A DNA stretch of 64,000 nucleotides, from positions 1,364,001 through 1,428,000 of the forward strand of contig NZ_CP041372.2 of assembly GCF_006965545.2 (NCBI RefSeq), given 5' to 3'. Below, piece after piece: positions 15,081-24,632 of this stretch (positions are counted from its first letter, which is position 1; each line of letters starts with the position of its first letter). The notes under the pieces are model-generated. The model did not search any database and had not been told where the DNA came from. It saw nothing but the letters and a program-made list of their open reading frames with translations. The stretch comes from Paenalkalicoccus suaedae (GTDB lineage Bacteria > Bacillota > Bacilli > Bacillales > Salisediminibacteriaceae). The position numbers were made by a program, and so were the translations under genes.

Positions 15081-16180
15081 TCTAAAACTCCGTGACGCAC
15101 TATTTCTACTTGAATAGATGGTTCTATTGTGATTGATGGGTAACGCTCCTTCCAGCTCTTTTGCTCATAATAAGATGGATGAAAAGCGAAGACGCGTTTA
15201 CCGACTCCAAGAGCATCGCAGTTTGCTTCTTGGAGTTTTTTGAATACCTCTAAGGCTTCGTCTGTTAGCTGTTGAGTAAGTAATTCTTCCAAATCTTTGA
15301 TGACACCTGGCTCGGTTAATTTATCATGAGGAAACTCTAATACATTGATCTCTAACTTCGTGTTTACACGAGCAGTCACCTTATCGGCTGATGGATCAAC
15401 ATCTACTTTTAATGAGCTCTTCGCTTTTTCAACCTTATAGGAAATGAAATTCTCAATATTTTCACCTTCATTTGAATCATTTACTTGATTAACTAAAAGC
15501 GCTCTACTCTGTTTAGCGCCTTTCATTAGTAGAATAAGCTTCGATTCCCTCAAATTAAGTGTACCGCTCATTTGTTTGTTGTTAAAAATTGCGACAGCGT
15601 TCAATACTGGCTTCCCATTTTCTAATTTTACTACGGGAATGAGAGCGTCCGAGCCGTCATCAAAAAAGAAGGGACAGACTAACTGAATATTCGTTATAGG
15701 GATTAACGTTTGCTGCTCCCCTGCGTGGACCATATCCGCTACTAATTCACTAGTGTGGGGTCTGTCAGTTGGTTGAATATTAATAATTTGACTAGCTAAT
15801 CCATCTACAATAACAAGTTTTGATGCGAGGGCTCCACGTGGGGATCTATAATAGGCATCTAGATAAGGATAAATATCGTTCTCAGCCACCTTATTACTGA
15901 CAAAAAGCGTACGTAATTTAGAGAAGTCAATGGACTCTGAATATCTAGATTCTAACTCAAGTCGTGCTCCTCTCTCAGAATGATCGATTGCAGACTCGAT
16001 TTGAATAGCTGCTGAGCGTTGGTCACTGGCTGCTACTAAGGAAGCTACGGATAATATAATATGACCCTCCTCACTTACATCTATGGCAGATGCTTTCACT
16101 ACAGTGATGTCCCGTAGCTGTCTGGCATCCCAACAAGATGTACAAAGCAAAATACATAGAATAAATAGGATGACTCTCAT
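15077..16180 (-). CDS. Spore germination lipoprotein, Ger(x)C family
   Basis: The C subunit of a GerA-type nutrient germinant receptor. The 367-residue product has a short signal peptide with lipobox CTSC (C16), then the WDARQLRDI start typical of mature GerAC-like proteins, and a C-terminal domain ending in a QKSWKERYP-containing strand. The lipid anchors it to the outer face of the spore inner membrane. Its start overlaps the stop of the upstream permease gene by four bases (ATGA), so the two are translationally coupled. Its stop overlaps the convergent sigK stop region by four bases. Confidence 0.9.
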   Translation of the reverse strand: MRVILFILCILLCTSCWDARQLRDITVVKASAIDVSEEGHIILSVASLVAASDQRSAAIQIESAIDHSERGARLELESRYSESIDFSKLRTLFVSNKVAENDIYPYLDAYYRSPRGALASKLVIVDGLASQIINIQPTDRPHTSELVADMVHAGEQQTLIPITNIQLVCPFFFDDGSDALIPVVKLENGKPVLNAVAIFNNKQMSGTLNLRESKLILLMKGAKQSRALLVNQVNDSNEGENIENFISYKVEKAKSSLKVDVDPSADKVTARVNTKLEINVLEFPHDKLTEPGVIKDLEELLTQQLTDEALEVFKKLQEANCDALGVGKRVFAFHPSYYEQKSWKERYPSITIEPSIQVEIVRHGVLD

Positions 16181-17274
16181 GACATCGCCTCCTTTTTAGG
16201 TGCACGAATAAACACGGCTATTCCTAAGATAAGCGGCAGTAGCAAAAAGAATATTGGACTGATCATATGCATGAAGTCGCCAAAGGCCTCAATCTCTAGA
16301 TTTGATTCGTATTGCATCGCAACAATTAGCATAATAAGCGCGACAAAAGGTACGGCTGGTTTTCTCCGTTTAATAGGTAAAGTGTTTTTAACATATAAAG
16401 AGGCTAAAAATAAGTAGGTCATAAATGAGGTGGATACCGATACGATCCACACAGAAATAAAGAGAAGATCTAGACGATCGACAAAGGACGACGTAAAAGC
16501 TTTTAACATATATAGTACAGGGTGAGGAATCAATAAAATTTCATCCGGACTGAAAAATAAATAGGAGGAGATAATGGTAAATACATAAATGGTTGTCGTT
16601 ATACCAATGGCGAAAACGGTCATTAATTTTATTTTCTTGTACTCTCCTTTTAAATACGGATAGAGGAATAAGACGATCTCAAACCCAAGCATCGACTGTA
16701 TAGATAGCGTAGACGCTTTTATATAGTCTAAAGGCGAATTTAGACCAAGAGGTAATAAATTAAGGGGTTGTGCAGCCGAATAGGAGGTTAACTGCACGAC
16801 AATGATAAGGATAAGGAGAATAGAGACGATTCCATAAAATCGTGCAATTAATTGAAGGTCCTCTTGAACTAAATAAACTGCTGCAATTACAATTAGAAGA
16901 AGGATGAATAATTTGGGTGTTTCTGGGAATAACCACACGCTAATCGTTTCATAATAGAGTGTTAATATATGTGTGCCGACAATAATGAAGTAGACAAAGT
17001 AAAGAAAATTTACAATATTGCCTATTATGTTGCCAAGACCTTTCTTCGTTAATGTAAAAAAAGAAGGCTGAGGCCACCTGGAGACGATGAAGAGGTAAGA
17101 TAGGGCCAATAGCTGCAGGCAAAATCCAGAAATAATTACCGCTATCCAGCCCTCCCATTTTACAATTTTAAACATGTCAATAGGTAATTGCAAAATAGCA
17201 ATGCCTATTTGTGTTTGGATGATGAAAAAGAGCAGCTGGTTTGGAGAGATAAAGTGATTTTGGGAAATAGACAT
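16177..17274 (-). CDS. Spore germination permease subunit, GerB family
   Basis: A 365-residue integral membrane protein with about ten hydrophobic segments. It belongs to the spore-specific GerAB branch of the amino acid-polyamine-cation superfamily, starting ISPNQLLFFIIQTQIGIAIL with the substrate-site unwound helix typical of the fold. In the receptor complex this subunit binds the germinant. It lies 11 bp after the GerA-family gene and overlaps the GerC-family gene by four bases. The germinant cannot be predicted. Confidence 0.9.
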   Translation of the reverse strand: MSISQNHFISPNQLLFFIIQTQIGIAILQLPIDMFKIVKWEGWIAVIISGFCLQLLALSYLFIVSRWPQPSFFTLTKKGLGNIIGNIVNFLYFVYFIIVGTHILTLYYETISVWLFPETPKLFILLLIVIAAVYLVQEDLQLIARFYGIVSILLILIIVVQLTSYSAAQPLNLLPLGLNSPLDYIKASTLSIQSMLGFEIVLFLYPYLKGEYKKIKLMTVFAIGITTTIYVFTIISSYLFFSPDEILLIPHPVLYMLKAFTSSFVDRLDLLFISVWIVSVSTSFMTYLFLASLYVKNTLPIKRRKPAVPFVALIMLIVAMQYESNLEIEAFGDFMHMISPIFFLLLPLILGIAVFIRAPKKEAMS

Positions 17275-17285
17275 GCTTTATCCTC

Positions 17286-18752
17286 CTAAGATAGTTTTGA
17301 TCCCTGACTAGGTTTAACATGCGGTAATCGAAGAATTTCGTTCCAAATTCCTTTAGGGTCGAATGGCGCAAATGGATAAAAGTAAGGCTTACCGAGGCTA
17401 GTTAATTTACACAGGTGAATTAAGTAAAGTGTGAGGCAAAAGACAATACCGACAAAACCAGCTAACGATGCCATGATCATGACGGGGAAGCGAAGTAAAC
17501 GAATCGACATATTCATTTCATTTGCCGGTACGACAAAAGAAGAAATTGCTGTGAGTGCAACCACAATAATCATCACGCTTGATACAAAGCCTGCGTTAAC
17601 AACGGCATCACCTATGACTAAACCACCAACTATCCCGATCGTTTGACCAATAGGACTTGGTAGTCTAACCCCAGCCTCACGAATAAGCTCGAGTGTGAGC
17701 TCCATAAAAAAGGCTTCAATTAGAGGTGGATAAGGAATCATCTCGACGGCATCTTTAAATACAAAGGTCATCCCATACGGAATGATCTCATAGTGAAAGC
17801 TAATGATCGCAATATAAATCCCAGGTAAGGTAACGGCAGTGATGAAGCTAAATAAGCGTAACAGTCTAAAAAAAGTGCCCGCGTACCAGCGACTATTATA
17901 ATCATCGTTCGACTGATAAAAAGAAAAAAACGTAACAGGCAATACTAAAGCAATGGCTTCTCCTTCAATAAAAAGAACGATTTTACCTTGTAGCAGGTTA
18001 AGAGCGCATCTATCAGGTCTTTCGGTGCTCATATACTGTGGAAGTGGAGAATAGGGATGGTCCTCTAGGTGTTCTTCTACGACTGCAGAGCTAATTAAGC
18101 GAGCGGTGTCTATATTTCGTAGTCTATTTCTTGTTTCCTCTAAGATATGCATGTCACAAAGTCCATCTACATAGACGATAGCAACTTTTGTATGTTTATC
18201 CTTTCCTAAATATTCATAACGAACTGTTAGTGAAGGTTGTTGGATTAGATGTCGAACCTGATACACGTTTGTTGCAATATTCTCTACAAATCCGTTATGC
18301 GCTCCACGGACAATTTGTTCGGATTCTGGTTGACTGACATCCCGTTGAATTGCTAAGCGAGTATTGATACTAAAACATACTGGGTGGTCATGAAAGAAAA
18401 GAATCGTTTCGCCTTGAATAAGACGGGCAACCGCCTGTGACAGATCGACTACTTGAATAGAGTTAATCGAGGACATGACTTCATCAGGGTTCTTCAACGG
18501 ACGATTGTAAATGCTACGTAGTGTGTTTGACAACTTATCGGAATCAGTTACGGAATCGATAAAAAAATAGACCCCGGCCTGTTTGTTTGCAAAGGATAGC
18601 GTGCGTTCATGTAAGTCCTCGGAATAATGCAGCTCCTCTTTTATATAGCGTCTATTCCGGTCCATATCTGCATTAACCGGCTCTGGAGCTGGTTTTTTGC
18701 GGGTGTCGGTTGACTGGTTCTTATCATCAGTATTTTTAAACCACCTCTTCAT
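17286..18752 (-). CDS. Spore germination protein, GerA family
   Basis: A 488-residue A subunit of a germinant receptor. The hydrophilic N-terminal half (about 1-280) contains LHERTLSFANKQAGVYFFID, and the membrane domain (about 290-460) carries the family motifs GMTFVFKDAVEMIPYPPLIEAF and RLPSPIGQTIGIVGGLVIGDA (quoted in part). The ATG at 18752 is chosen over the TTG two codons upstream because GGAG lies eight bases before it. First gene of a gerA-gerB-gerC operon in the standard order. Expression would be expected in the forespore from a SigG promoter, but none could be drawn with confidence. Confidence 0.92.
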   Translation of the reverse strand: MKRWFKNTDDKNQSTDTRKKPAPEPVNADMDRNRRYIKEELHYSEDLHERTLSFANKQAGVYFFIDSVTDSDKLSNTLRSIYNRPLKNPDEVMSSINSIQVVDLSQAVARLIQGETILFFHDHPVCFSINTRLAIQRDVSQPESEQIVRGAHNGFVENIATNVYQVRHLIQQPSLTVRYEYLGKDKHTKVAIVYVDGLCDMHILEETRNRLRNIDTARLISSAVVEEHLEDHPYSPLPQYMSTERPDRCALNLLQGKIVLFIEGEAIALVLPVTFFSFYQSNDDYNSRWYAGTFFRLLRLFSFITAVTLPGIYIAIISFHYEIIPYGMTFVFKDAVEMIPYPPLIEAFFMELTLELIREAGVRLPSPIGQTIGIVGGLVIGDAVVNAGFVSSVMIIVVALTAISSFVVPANEMNMSIRLLRFPVMIMASLAGFVGIVFCLTLYLIHLCKLTSLGKPYFYPFAPFDPKGIWNEILRLPHVKPSQGSKLS

Positions 18753-18873
18753 CTGCAATACTCCATTCTAGTTAGGTTAAGCCTATTTTTAGCGGAAGTC
18801 CCCTTATTATGCATGCGGAGTTAAATTAATCTGTGATAAACTGACTAGAGATGATTATTTAGGAGGTATATAC

Positions 18874-19863
18874 ATGATTTATATTGATAATGAGAATGTG
18901 ACAGATCCACAAATTAACTTAGCTCTTGAAGAATACGCACTTAAAAACTTGCCAGTAGATGAGACATATCTGCTTTTTTACACAAATGAGCCATGTATTA
19001 TTATCGGAAAAAATCAGAATACACACGAAGAAATCAATAAAAAATTCGTAGATGAAAATGATATTTACGTAGTAAGAAGATTATCCGGTGGGGGAGCTGT
19101 TTATCAGGATTTAGGCAACTTAAACTTTAGTTTTCTAACTAAAGATGATGGTGATAGCTTTTCAAACTATGCCAAGTTTACGGAGCCAGTGATTGAGGCA
19201 TTGCGTCAGCTAGGTGTAGAAGCGGAGCTAAGTGGCCGTAATGACATTCAGGTAGGAGAAAGAAAAATCTCAGGTAACGCGCAGTATACAACAAAAGGTC
19301 GTATGTTTAGTCATGGTACACTTCTTGTTGATGTTGAGATGGAGAACATCGTAGACTCTCTTAATGTAAATGAAGAAAAAATCCGCTCAAAAGGAATAAA
19401 ATCTGTACGAGCTCGAGTTGCTAATATTAATGAATTTACTCAAAAGGCTATAACAGTGGATGAGCTGAAAAAAATCATTCTTGCATACGTCTTTAAGGAG
19501 ACGGATATCGAAACGTATCGTTTTACAAAGGAACAGTGGAAAGAAATCTATGCGTTAGCAGAAGAGCGTTATAAAAACTGGGACTGGAACTACGGCAAAT
19601 CTCCTAAATTCGATCTAAAGCGATCAAAACGTTTTGAAGGAGCAGGAACAATTGACGTGCGCCTTGATGTATCGAAAGGTACGATTCAGGCATGTAAGAT
19701 TTTCGGTGACTTCTTTGGTATGGGAGATATAAGCGTTGTGGAGGAGAAGCTTGTTGGGGTTAAATACGACAAAAATGCGATCCATGAAGCTCTTGAGACC
19801 ATTGATATGACATATTACTTTGGAAAAGTGTCACGAGAAGGGTTCATTGAATTAATTTATTAA
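18874..19863 (+). CDS. lplJ: Lipoate-protein ligase
   Basis: Ligase of the LplA/LplJ family, which adenylates free lipoate and attaches it to lipoyl domains of 2-oxoacid dehydrogenases and the glycine cleavage system. The 329-residue protein has the conserved RRLSGGGAVYQDLGNLNFSF core at about 69-88, the GRNDIQVGERKISGNAQ segment, and the SHGTLLVD motif. The C-terminal accessory domain is present (about 245-329). The ATG follows AGGAGG. Stands alone between the divergent ger operon and convergent deoD. Confidence 0.93.
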   Translation: MIYIDNENVTDPQINLALEEYALKNLPVDETYLLFYTNEPCIIIGKNQNTHEEINKKFVDENDIYVVRRLSGGGAVYQDLGNLNFSFLTKDDGDSFSNYAKFTEPVIEALRQLGVEAELSGRNDIQVGERKISGNAQYTTKGRMFSHGTLLVDVEMENIVDSLNVNEEKIRSKGIKSVRARVANINEFTQKAITVDELKKIILAYVFKETDIETYRFTKEQWKEIYALAEERYKNWDWNYGKSPKFDLKRSKRFEGAGTIDVRLDVSKGTIQACKIFGDFFGMGDISVVEEKLVGVKYDKNAIHEALETIDMTYYFGKVSREGFIELIY

Positions 19864-19865
19864 AC

Positions 19866-19905
19866 AAAGGAGGGCGTGTATCAATGAAGATACACGCCCC
19901 TTTAA
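19866..19905. terminator. Bidirectional terminator, lplJ / deoD
   Basis: GGGCGTGTATC and GATACACGCCC form a perfect 11-bp stem around AATGAA, flanked by AAAGGA and CTTT. Confidence 0.8.
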
Positions 19906-19924
19906 ATAAGATTAAATATCTAAA

Positions 19925-20632
19925 TTATTCTGAGATAGCAGCTGAAAGTGCTACATGAACCATATCATCAAATGTTTCCTGACGCTCTTGTGAAGACGTT
20001 TCTTCACCTGTTAAAATATGGTCAGATACAGTAAGGATTGATAATGCATTCACACCAAAGCGAGCAGCAATTGTGTACAGTGCAGAAGTTTCCATTTCCA
20101 CTGCTAACACTTGATGACGAGCAAGCATTGGAATTAGCTCCTTGTCTTCGTTATAGAAGACGTCGCTTGTAAATACGCTACCTACATTTACTTGCATATT
20201 TTGCGCAACTGCGCCTTCGTATGCTCGACGAAGTAAGTCAAAATTTGCGGTTGGGGCAAAGTCAATTCCTTTAAAGTAATGATTGTTGACGCCAGAGTTA
20301 GACGTTGCACTCATTGCGATAATGACATCGCGTACTTTAACGTCCTCTTGAATCGCTCCACATGTACCAACACGAATTAAGTTTTTAACACCGTAGCTAT
20401 TAATTAACTCATGCACATAAATAGAAATGGACGGTACACCCATGCCCGTTCCTTGAACAGAAACACGCTTACCTTTATACGTTCCTGTAAAGCCTAGCAT
20501 ACCTCTTACTTCGTTATAGCACGTGACATCCTCTAGGAAGTTTTCCGCGATATACTTTGCACGAAGTGGATCCCCCGGTAAAAGAATACTTTCTGCAATT
20601 TCTCCTTGATTAGCTCCAATATGAACACTCAT
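19925..20632 (-). CDS. deoD: Purine nucleoside phosphorylase DeoD
   Basis: The hexameric, bacterial-type phosphorylase that splits purine (deoxy)nucleosides to base and pentose 1-phosphate. Of its 235 residues, [15 protein letters not shown] opens the protein. [14 protein letters not shown] binds phosphate, RVGTCG follows, and [12 protein letters not shown] carries the ribose-binding Met-Glu pair. The catalytic Asp is in TVSDHI. The ATG at 20632 is preferred to upstream in-frame ATGs because GAGAGGA lies eight bases before it and homologues start MSVHI. Confidence 0.94.
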   Translation of the reverse strand: MSVHIGANQGEIAESILLPGDPLRAKYIAENFLEDVTCYNEVRGMLGFTGTYKGKRVSVQGTGMGVPSISIYVHELINSYGVKNLIRVGTCGAIQEDVKVRDVIIAMSATSNSGVNNHYFKGIDFAPTANFDLLRRAYEGAVAQNMQVNVGSVFTSDVFYNEDKELIPMLARHQVLAVEMETSALYTIAARFGVNALSILTVSDHILTGEETSSQERQETFDDMVHVALSAAISE

Positions 20633-20760
20633 GTTATTCATCCTCTCCATGTTTCTCATTATAAATCTACCACATATTTTCGTTATTATGCAAAAGGTAG
20701 TTATATATGATGTAAGTAGTGAGTAAAAAGTATTGGTTTCGTCAAAAAACTACATTTCGA

Positions 20761-20790
20761 TTAGATATTTTTTGCTAGTTTATGTATAAT
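20761..20790 (+). promoter_or_regulatory. SigA-like promoter for the HD-GYP gene
   Basis: TTAGAT at 20761-20766, an 18-bp spacer and TATAAT at 20785-20790, 56 bp before the ATG at 20846. Confidence 0.5.
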
Positions 20791-20845
20791 ATTAGTAATC
20801 AAAGGTCATACAAGATAAACCTCTTGTAGAAGCGGGGGAGTGCAC

Positions 20846-21904
20846 ATGATAAGGATAGGGAAAGAGGAATGGAATGATAAACTAGTAGGTTTAACAATTG
20901 AAGAGGATATTATTACGGCTTCTGGTCAGCTTTTGCTAAATAAAGGAACAATCTTGCAAAGTCAACATTTAGAGCTACTTAAGAACCATTATATAGACTA
21001 TATTTGTATACGAAAGCATCATCATCAAGAGAATGATTCATTTTATAAAAAATATGATTCAAATATCTCTGAACTAAAAAACGTGTTTAAAGCTGTAATT
21101 AATAGAGAAGCACCTGCACTTCGTGAGTTTATGATTCCTTTTATGCCAATCATCAAAAATGTGTTGGAAAAGCCCTATTTATTTTTAGAGCTACATAATA
21201 TTAGGGGTCATGATGAATACACATACCGGCATTCTTTAAATGTTGGACTCTTTGCTGCGACTATAGGGCGTATCTTAAAAGTTAGTGACGAAGAGGTTTT
21301 AGAGCTTGCTAAATGTGGACTGATGCATGATATTGGTAAACTACATATCGATAGTACCATTCTTACAAAGGACAGTGGTCTAACAGACGCTGAATTTGCC
21401 GAGATTAAGAAGCATCCTCTTTATGGCAAAGCTATTTTAGAGAAGATGAATGGCGTAACACAAGAGCACATGGACGCTACCTTGTATCATCATGAGCGAT
21501 TAGACGGCTCTGGATACCCATATCAGCTTGTTGGAGACGACATTCCGCTCTCTGCTCAAATTATTGCTATTGCAGATATGTATGATGCCATCTCTTCTGA
21601 TAGGGCGTATAGGGGCAAGTTTAGTCCTTTTGATACTCTGCAAATATTAAAAGACGATACATTCAATGGCAAGCTTCAAGCGAGTATTAGCCTGCCGTTT
21701 ATCAATCATATTCTTAACGGATATCGCGGTAATTCAGTCTTGTTAAATAATGGTAAAACAGGGACGGTCATTCGATTTGACCTCGATCATATCGACAGCC
21801 CATTAGTAAAAATTGACCAAAAAGTAGTAGATTTACGAAAGCACAGTGATTTGTCTGTAGTGCAGATTTATCATGCTAACGATGTGCAACTTATATTAGA
21901 GTAA
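20846..21904 (+). CDS. HD-GYP domain protein, putative cyclic dinucleotide phosphodiesterase
   Basis: A 352-residue protein with an N-terminal DUF3391-like segment (about 1-60), then an HD-GYP domain. The metal-binding HD pair is in GLMHDIGKLH, and further His ligands are in HHERLDGSGYP, which retains the GYP loop (HDGSGYP-like). HD-GYP proteins of this type hydrolyse c-di-GMP or related dinucleotides; the actual substrate here is inferred only. No membrane segment is present, so it is cytoplasmic. The ATG is preferred over the GTG two codons earlier because of the spacing from GGGGGAG. Stands alone behind its own promoter. Confidence 0.85.
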   Translation: MIRIGKEEWNDKLVGLTIEEDIITASGQLLLNKGTILQSQHLELLKNHYIDYICIRKHHHQENDSFYKKYDSNISELKNVFKAVINREAPALREFMIPFMPIIKNVLEKPYLFLELHNIRGHDEYTYRHSLNVGLFAATIGRILKVSDEEVLELAKCGLMHDIGKLHIDSTILTKDSGLTDAEFAEIKKHPLYGKAILEKMNGVTQEHMDATLYHHERLDGSGYPYQLVGDDIPLSAQIIAIADMYDAISSDRAYRGKFSPFDTLQILKDDTFNGKLQASISLPFINHILNGYRGNSVLLNNGKTGTVIRFDLDHIDSPLVKIDQKVVDLRKHSDLSVVQIYHANDVQLILE

Positions 21905-21905
21905 A

Positions 21906-21939
21906 ACGAGCAGATGTTTTATTTCTGCTCGTTTTTTTT
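21906..21939. terminator. Terminator between HD-GYP and DHH-CBS-nucleotidyltransferase genes
   Basis: ACGAGCAGA pairs with TCTGCTCGT and eight T residues follow. It overlaps the last codons of the convergent minus-strand gene. Confidence 0.9.
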
Positions 21940-24456
21940 AATTAAATCAGGTGAAGTTGCACGCACTAGTAGTTCTTCACGAGATAAAGTTGGATGGTCG
22001 ATAGCATATGCTTTTAAGTAAGACAATATTACTTTAAATGAAGGACCTGGATTCATCCCTTTTGCGATTAAATCAGCACCTGTAAACGTGATAGTATGCT
22101 TTCTTAAATAGGTATAAGAGGAGAGCTTTGAGCCATTAGGATTTAGCATAATAGAGGCAAGGATTAGAGTAAGGTCTTGCGTTTTATGACCTTTCTCATG
22201 AATCTCTAACGTCTCTCTCTTCGATTGCATAAAGTCTATCCACTCTTTAACGTTTGTTAAAAGTTTTTTCTCTGTACGTTTCATCGTAAAGCGTAAAAGA
22301 TGATCAAGCTTCGAATTAGAGCAAAGTAAAAGAATTTTACCAAAGTCGAGAAGCTCATTTTCTAACGATAATATCTTTACATACCTTCTAAAAGCACGCT
22401 CTCTCTGCTTCAAGGTAGACTGATCAGGAAGCTTTCCTATTAGCTCTTGATCAATATGAAGAAACTTTAATGAATCAGCAGATTTGACTATATTAAGCTC
22501 TGACACTAATTTAAGTAGCTCATCGTGAAGGCGATCCCCAGACACCTCTTTAAGCATTTCTTTTGATTCTTGAGCAAGCTGGGCTGACTGAGCATCGAGC
22601 GTAAACGAAAATCTAGCACTGAATCTCGCTGCTCGAAGTAATCGCGTTGGATCTTCGACAAAGCTTAGATTATAGAGAACACGTAGCGTTTTTTTGCGGA
22701 TATCAGCGAGACCTTGAAAATGATCAATTAATTCTCCAAACACATTTTTATTCAAGGAAACTGCGAGGGTGTTTATCGTGAAATCACGTCGGTACATATC
22801 CTCTCTTAAGGAGGACAATGTCACCTTTGGAAGTGCTGCTGGAAAATCGTAGTATTCCACACGTGCGCTTGTGATATCAATGGCTACACCTTCAGGATGT
22901 TCCCACGTGGCAGTTCTAAATGCCTCGTGAAATCTTACTCTCCCTCCATATGTCTCTTTGAGTGAATGCGCAAAAGCAATTCCGTCGCCTTCTACTACGA
23001 TATCAATATCTTCATTTTGAACATCTAAAAACAAATCTCTTACAATGCCACCAATTAAAAAGGTATCAATTTTATTTGTATCAGCTACATGCCCAATCGA
23101 TTGTAAAATAGAGAAGTAGAGAGGGGATAGTTTTTTTTGCATCGTTTTTGCTACCTGTCTTTTTATCACGCTTGGTTGCAATGATTTTTTGGGCTCGAGC
23201 TTGTGCATCGCAGCGATCACATCTGATCTCGAAATAATTCCAATTAATTTCTCGTCCTCAATTACAGGCAGTCTTCCAATATGATTTGTGATCATAAGCT
23301 CTTTTATTTCAGCCAATGTTTTTATCTTATCTATTGTAATAGGACTTCGCTGCATAAATCCTTTGACAGGTGCATGGCCAAGGTCATGGTGGATGGCCTT
23401 ATCAATATCTCGTCTAGATATAACGCCCACAACCCGCTCTTCTTCAACTACTGGGAAGCCAGAGTGCCCGTATCTGAGAAGCATTTTTGAAGCCGTCTCA
23501 ATAGATGCTTTGGGAGAAACAACGTTAACAGGACAAGACATAATATCTTTCGCTAGTAAACCAGTTACAATAGTATCTTGTAAATTTCGCATCAAGTGAG
23601 AATAGAACTTCTGTGCATCCTCATTTTTTAACGTTGCAGCAGCAGCTTGCGCATGTCCACCTCCATTAAAAGGAGTAAGTAGTGGTCTAAAATCAATCAG
23701 CTCAGATACAGAACGACATGTAACGAACGTTTTAGAACCCATTGTTACGATATTGATACAAGCGTCTGCACCGGTTAACTGAAGCATTTTCTTCGTTATA
23801 TGGGCTAGATGACCAGTATAGTGAGACTGATTATGTTGACTAATAAACACGTCCATCCCTTTAATGGAGTAAATATTGCCGTTATCCATCATCTTCATCG
23901 TAAGATCCTGCTGATCCTCGGTAAGAGCTACCTCTTTAAACTGGCTCACAACTTCTAGGTTAGCTCCTTTTTCGAGCAAATGTGCTGCTATACGCATATC
24001 TCGACTTGTTGTCGACGTAATTCGAAAAGAGTCTGTATCTGAATAGATGCCAAGGGCAAAAACAGTTGCCAGTAAAGGATTAATTTCTATATGTTGTTCA
24101 ATTATCTTCTCGACAAGAAGAGTAGTAGTAGCTCCAACTGGTTCGCAGTAGCATGTAGCAAAATCATGAGTGAAAGGCTCATGATGGTCATAAATAATAA
24201 AGGAGGCATGATCGTACTGCTCAATATGAGGCATTTCATGAGTATCTACAAGAATAATATGAGACACATCGTTAGGGACCAGATCATTCGTCGAAATAGA
24301 AGTAAACATGTCTTTATAGATCTCTAGAAAGTGTGCGACTTCAGATGTTAGACGAGTTGGCAGAGCGATTTGATAATCAGGATGAAGAGTAGAAGCTGCT
24401 ATGAGGGAGGCGAGTGCATCAAAGTCAGCGTTCGAGTGAGTTAAAATTACTTTCAT
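21919..24456 (-). CDS. DHH phosphoesterase - CBS pair - tRNA nucleotidyltransferase fusion
   Basis: The 845-residue protein joins three modules. Residues 1-300 are a DHH/DHHA1 phosphoesterase, with SNADFDA at 8-14, D71 in DTHE, DHH at 90-92 and GGGHAQAA at 265-272. Residues 303-420 are two CBS domains, which usually bind adenosyl ligands. Residues 440-845 are a class II nucleotidyltransferase with GGIVRD at 469-474, the metal pair D483/D485 and RRDFTINTL at 556-564. This architecture occurs in bacteria with split CCA synthesis, where one enzyme adds CC and another adds the final A. Whether this one is CC-adding, A-adding, complete CCA or polyadenylating cannot be told by eye. The ATG follows AGAAGGAAGG. 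Confidence 0.88.
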   Translation of the reverse strand: MKVILTHSNADFDALASLIAASTLHPDYQIALPTRLTSEVAHFLEIYKDMFTSISTNDLVPNDVSHIILVDTHEMPHIEQYDHASFIIYDHHEPFTHDFATCYCEPVGATTTLLVEKIIEQHIEINPLLATVFALGIYSDTDSFRITSTTSRDMRIAAHLLEKGANLEVVSQFKEVALTEDQQDLTMKMMDNGNIYSIKGMDVFISQHNQSHYTGHLAHITKKMLQLTGADACINIVTMGSKTFVTCRSVSELIDFRPLLTPFNGGGHAQAAAATLKNEDAQKFYSHLMRNLQDTIVTGLLAKDIMSCPVNVVSPKASIETASKMLLRYGHSGFPVVEEERVVGVISRRDIDKAIHHDLGHAPVKGFMQRSPITIDKIKTLAEIKELMITNHIGRLPVIEDEKLIGIISRSDVIAAMHKLEPKKSLQPSVIKRQVAKTMQKKLSPLYFSILQSIGHVADTNKIDTFLIGGIVRDLFLDVQNEDIDIVVEGDGIAFAHSLKETYGGRVRFHEAFRTATWEHPEGVAIDITSARVEYYDFPAALPKVTLSSLREDMYRRDFTINTLAVSLNKNVFGELIDHFQGLADIRKKTLRVLYNLSFVEDPTRLLRAARFSARFSFTLDAQSAQLAQESKEMLKEVSGDRLHDELLKLVSELNIVKSADSLKFLHIDQELIGKLPDQSTLKQRERAFRRYVKILSLENELLDFGKILLLCSNSKLDHLLRFTMKRTEKKLLTNVKEWIDFMQSKRETLEIHEKGHKTQDLTLILASIMLNPNGSKLSSYTYLRKHTITFTGADLIAKGMNPGPSFKVILSYLKAYAIDHPTLSREELLVRATSPDLIKKNEQK

Positions 24457-24528
24457 GTGAAGACCTTCCTTCTAATAAGCGATGTAGAAAAATCAGTAAG
24501 TAACCGAGCAAAACGTTTAATCTTAGTG

Positions 24529-24551
24529 CTTAAAAGTATATCACTTTTAAG
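24529..24551. repeat. Perfect inverted repeat upstream of the DHH-CBS gene
   Basis: CTTAAAAGT, five bases, ACTTTTAAG, perfectly symmetric and 73 bp before the minus-strand start at 24456. It could be an operator or an mRNA hairpin. No T tract follows. Confidence 0.5.
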
Positions 24552-24590
24552 GGGACAGTATGTGAGAGAGGATTTATAGTTAGCAAAGAA

Positions 24591-24626
24591 AATAAAAAAA
24601 GAACCGCCATATACATGACGGTTCTT
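24591..24626 (-). terminator. Intrinsic terminator of the mrp operon
   Basis: On the minus strand AAGAACCG-TCA pairs with TG-CGGTTCTT, followed by a T-rich run (the complement of AATAAAAAAA at 24591-24600). It lies just after mrpG. Confidence 0.88.
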
Positions 24627-24632
24627 GAATCA

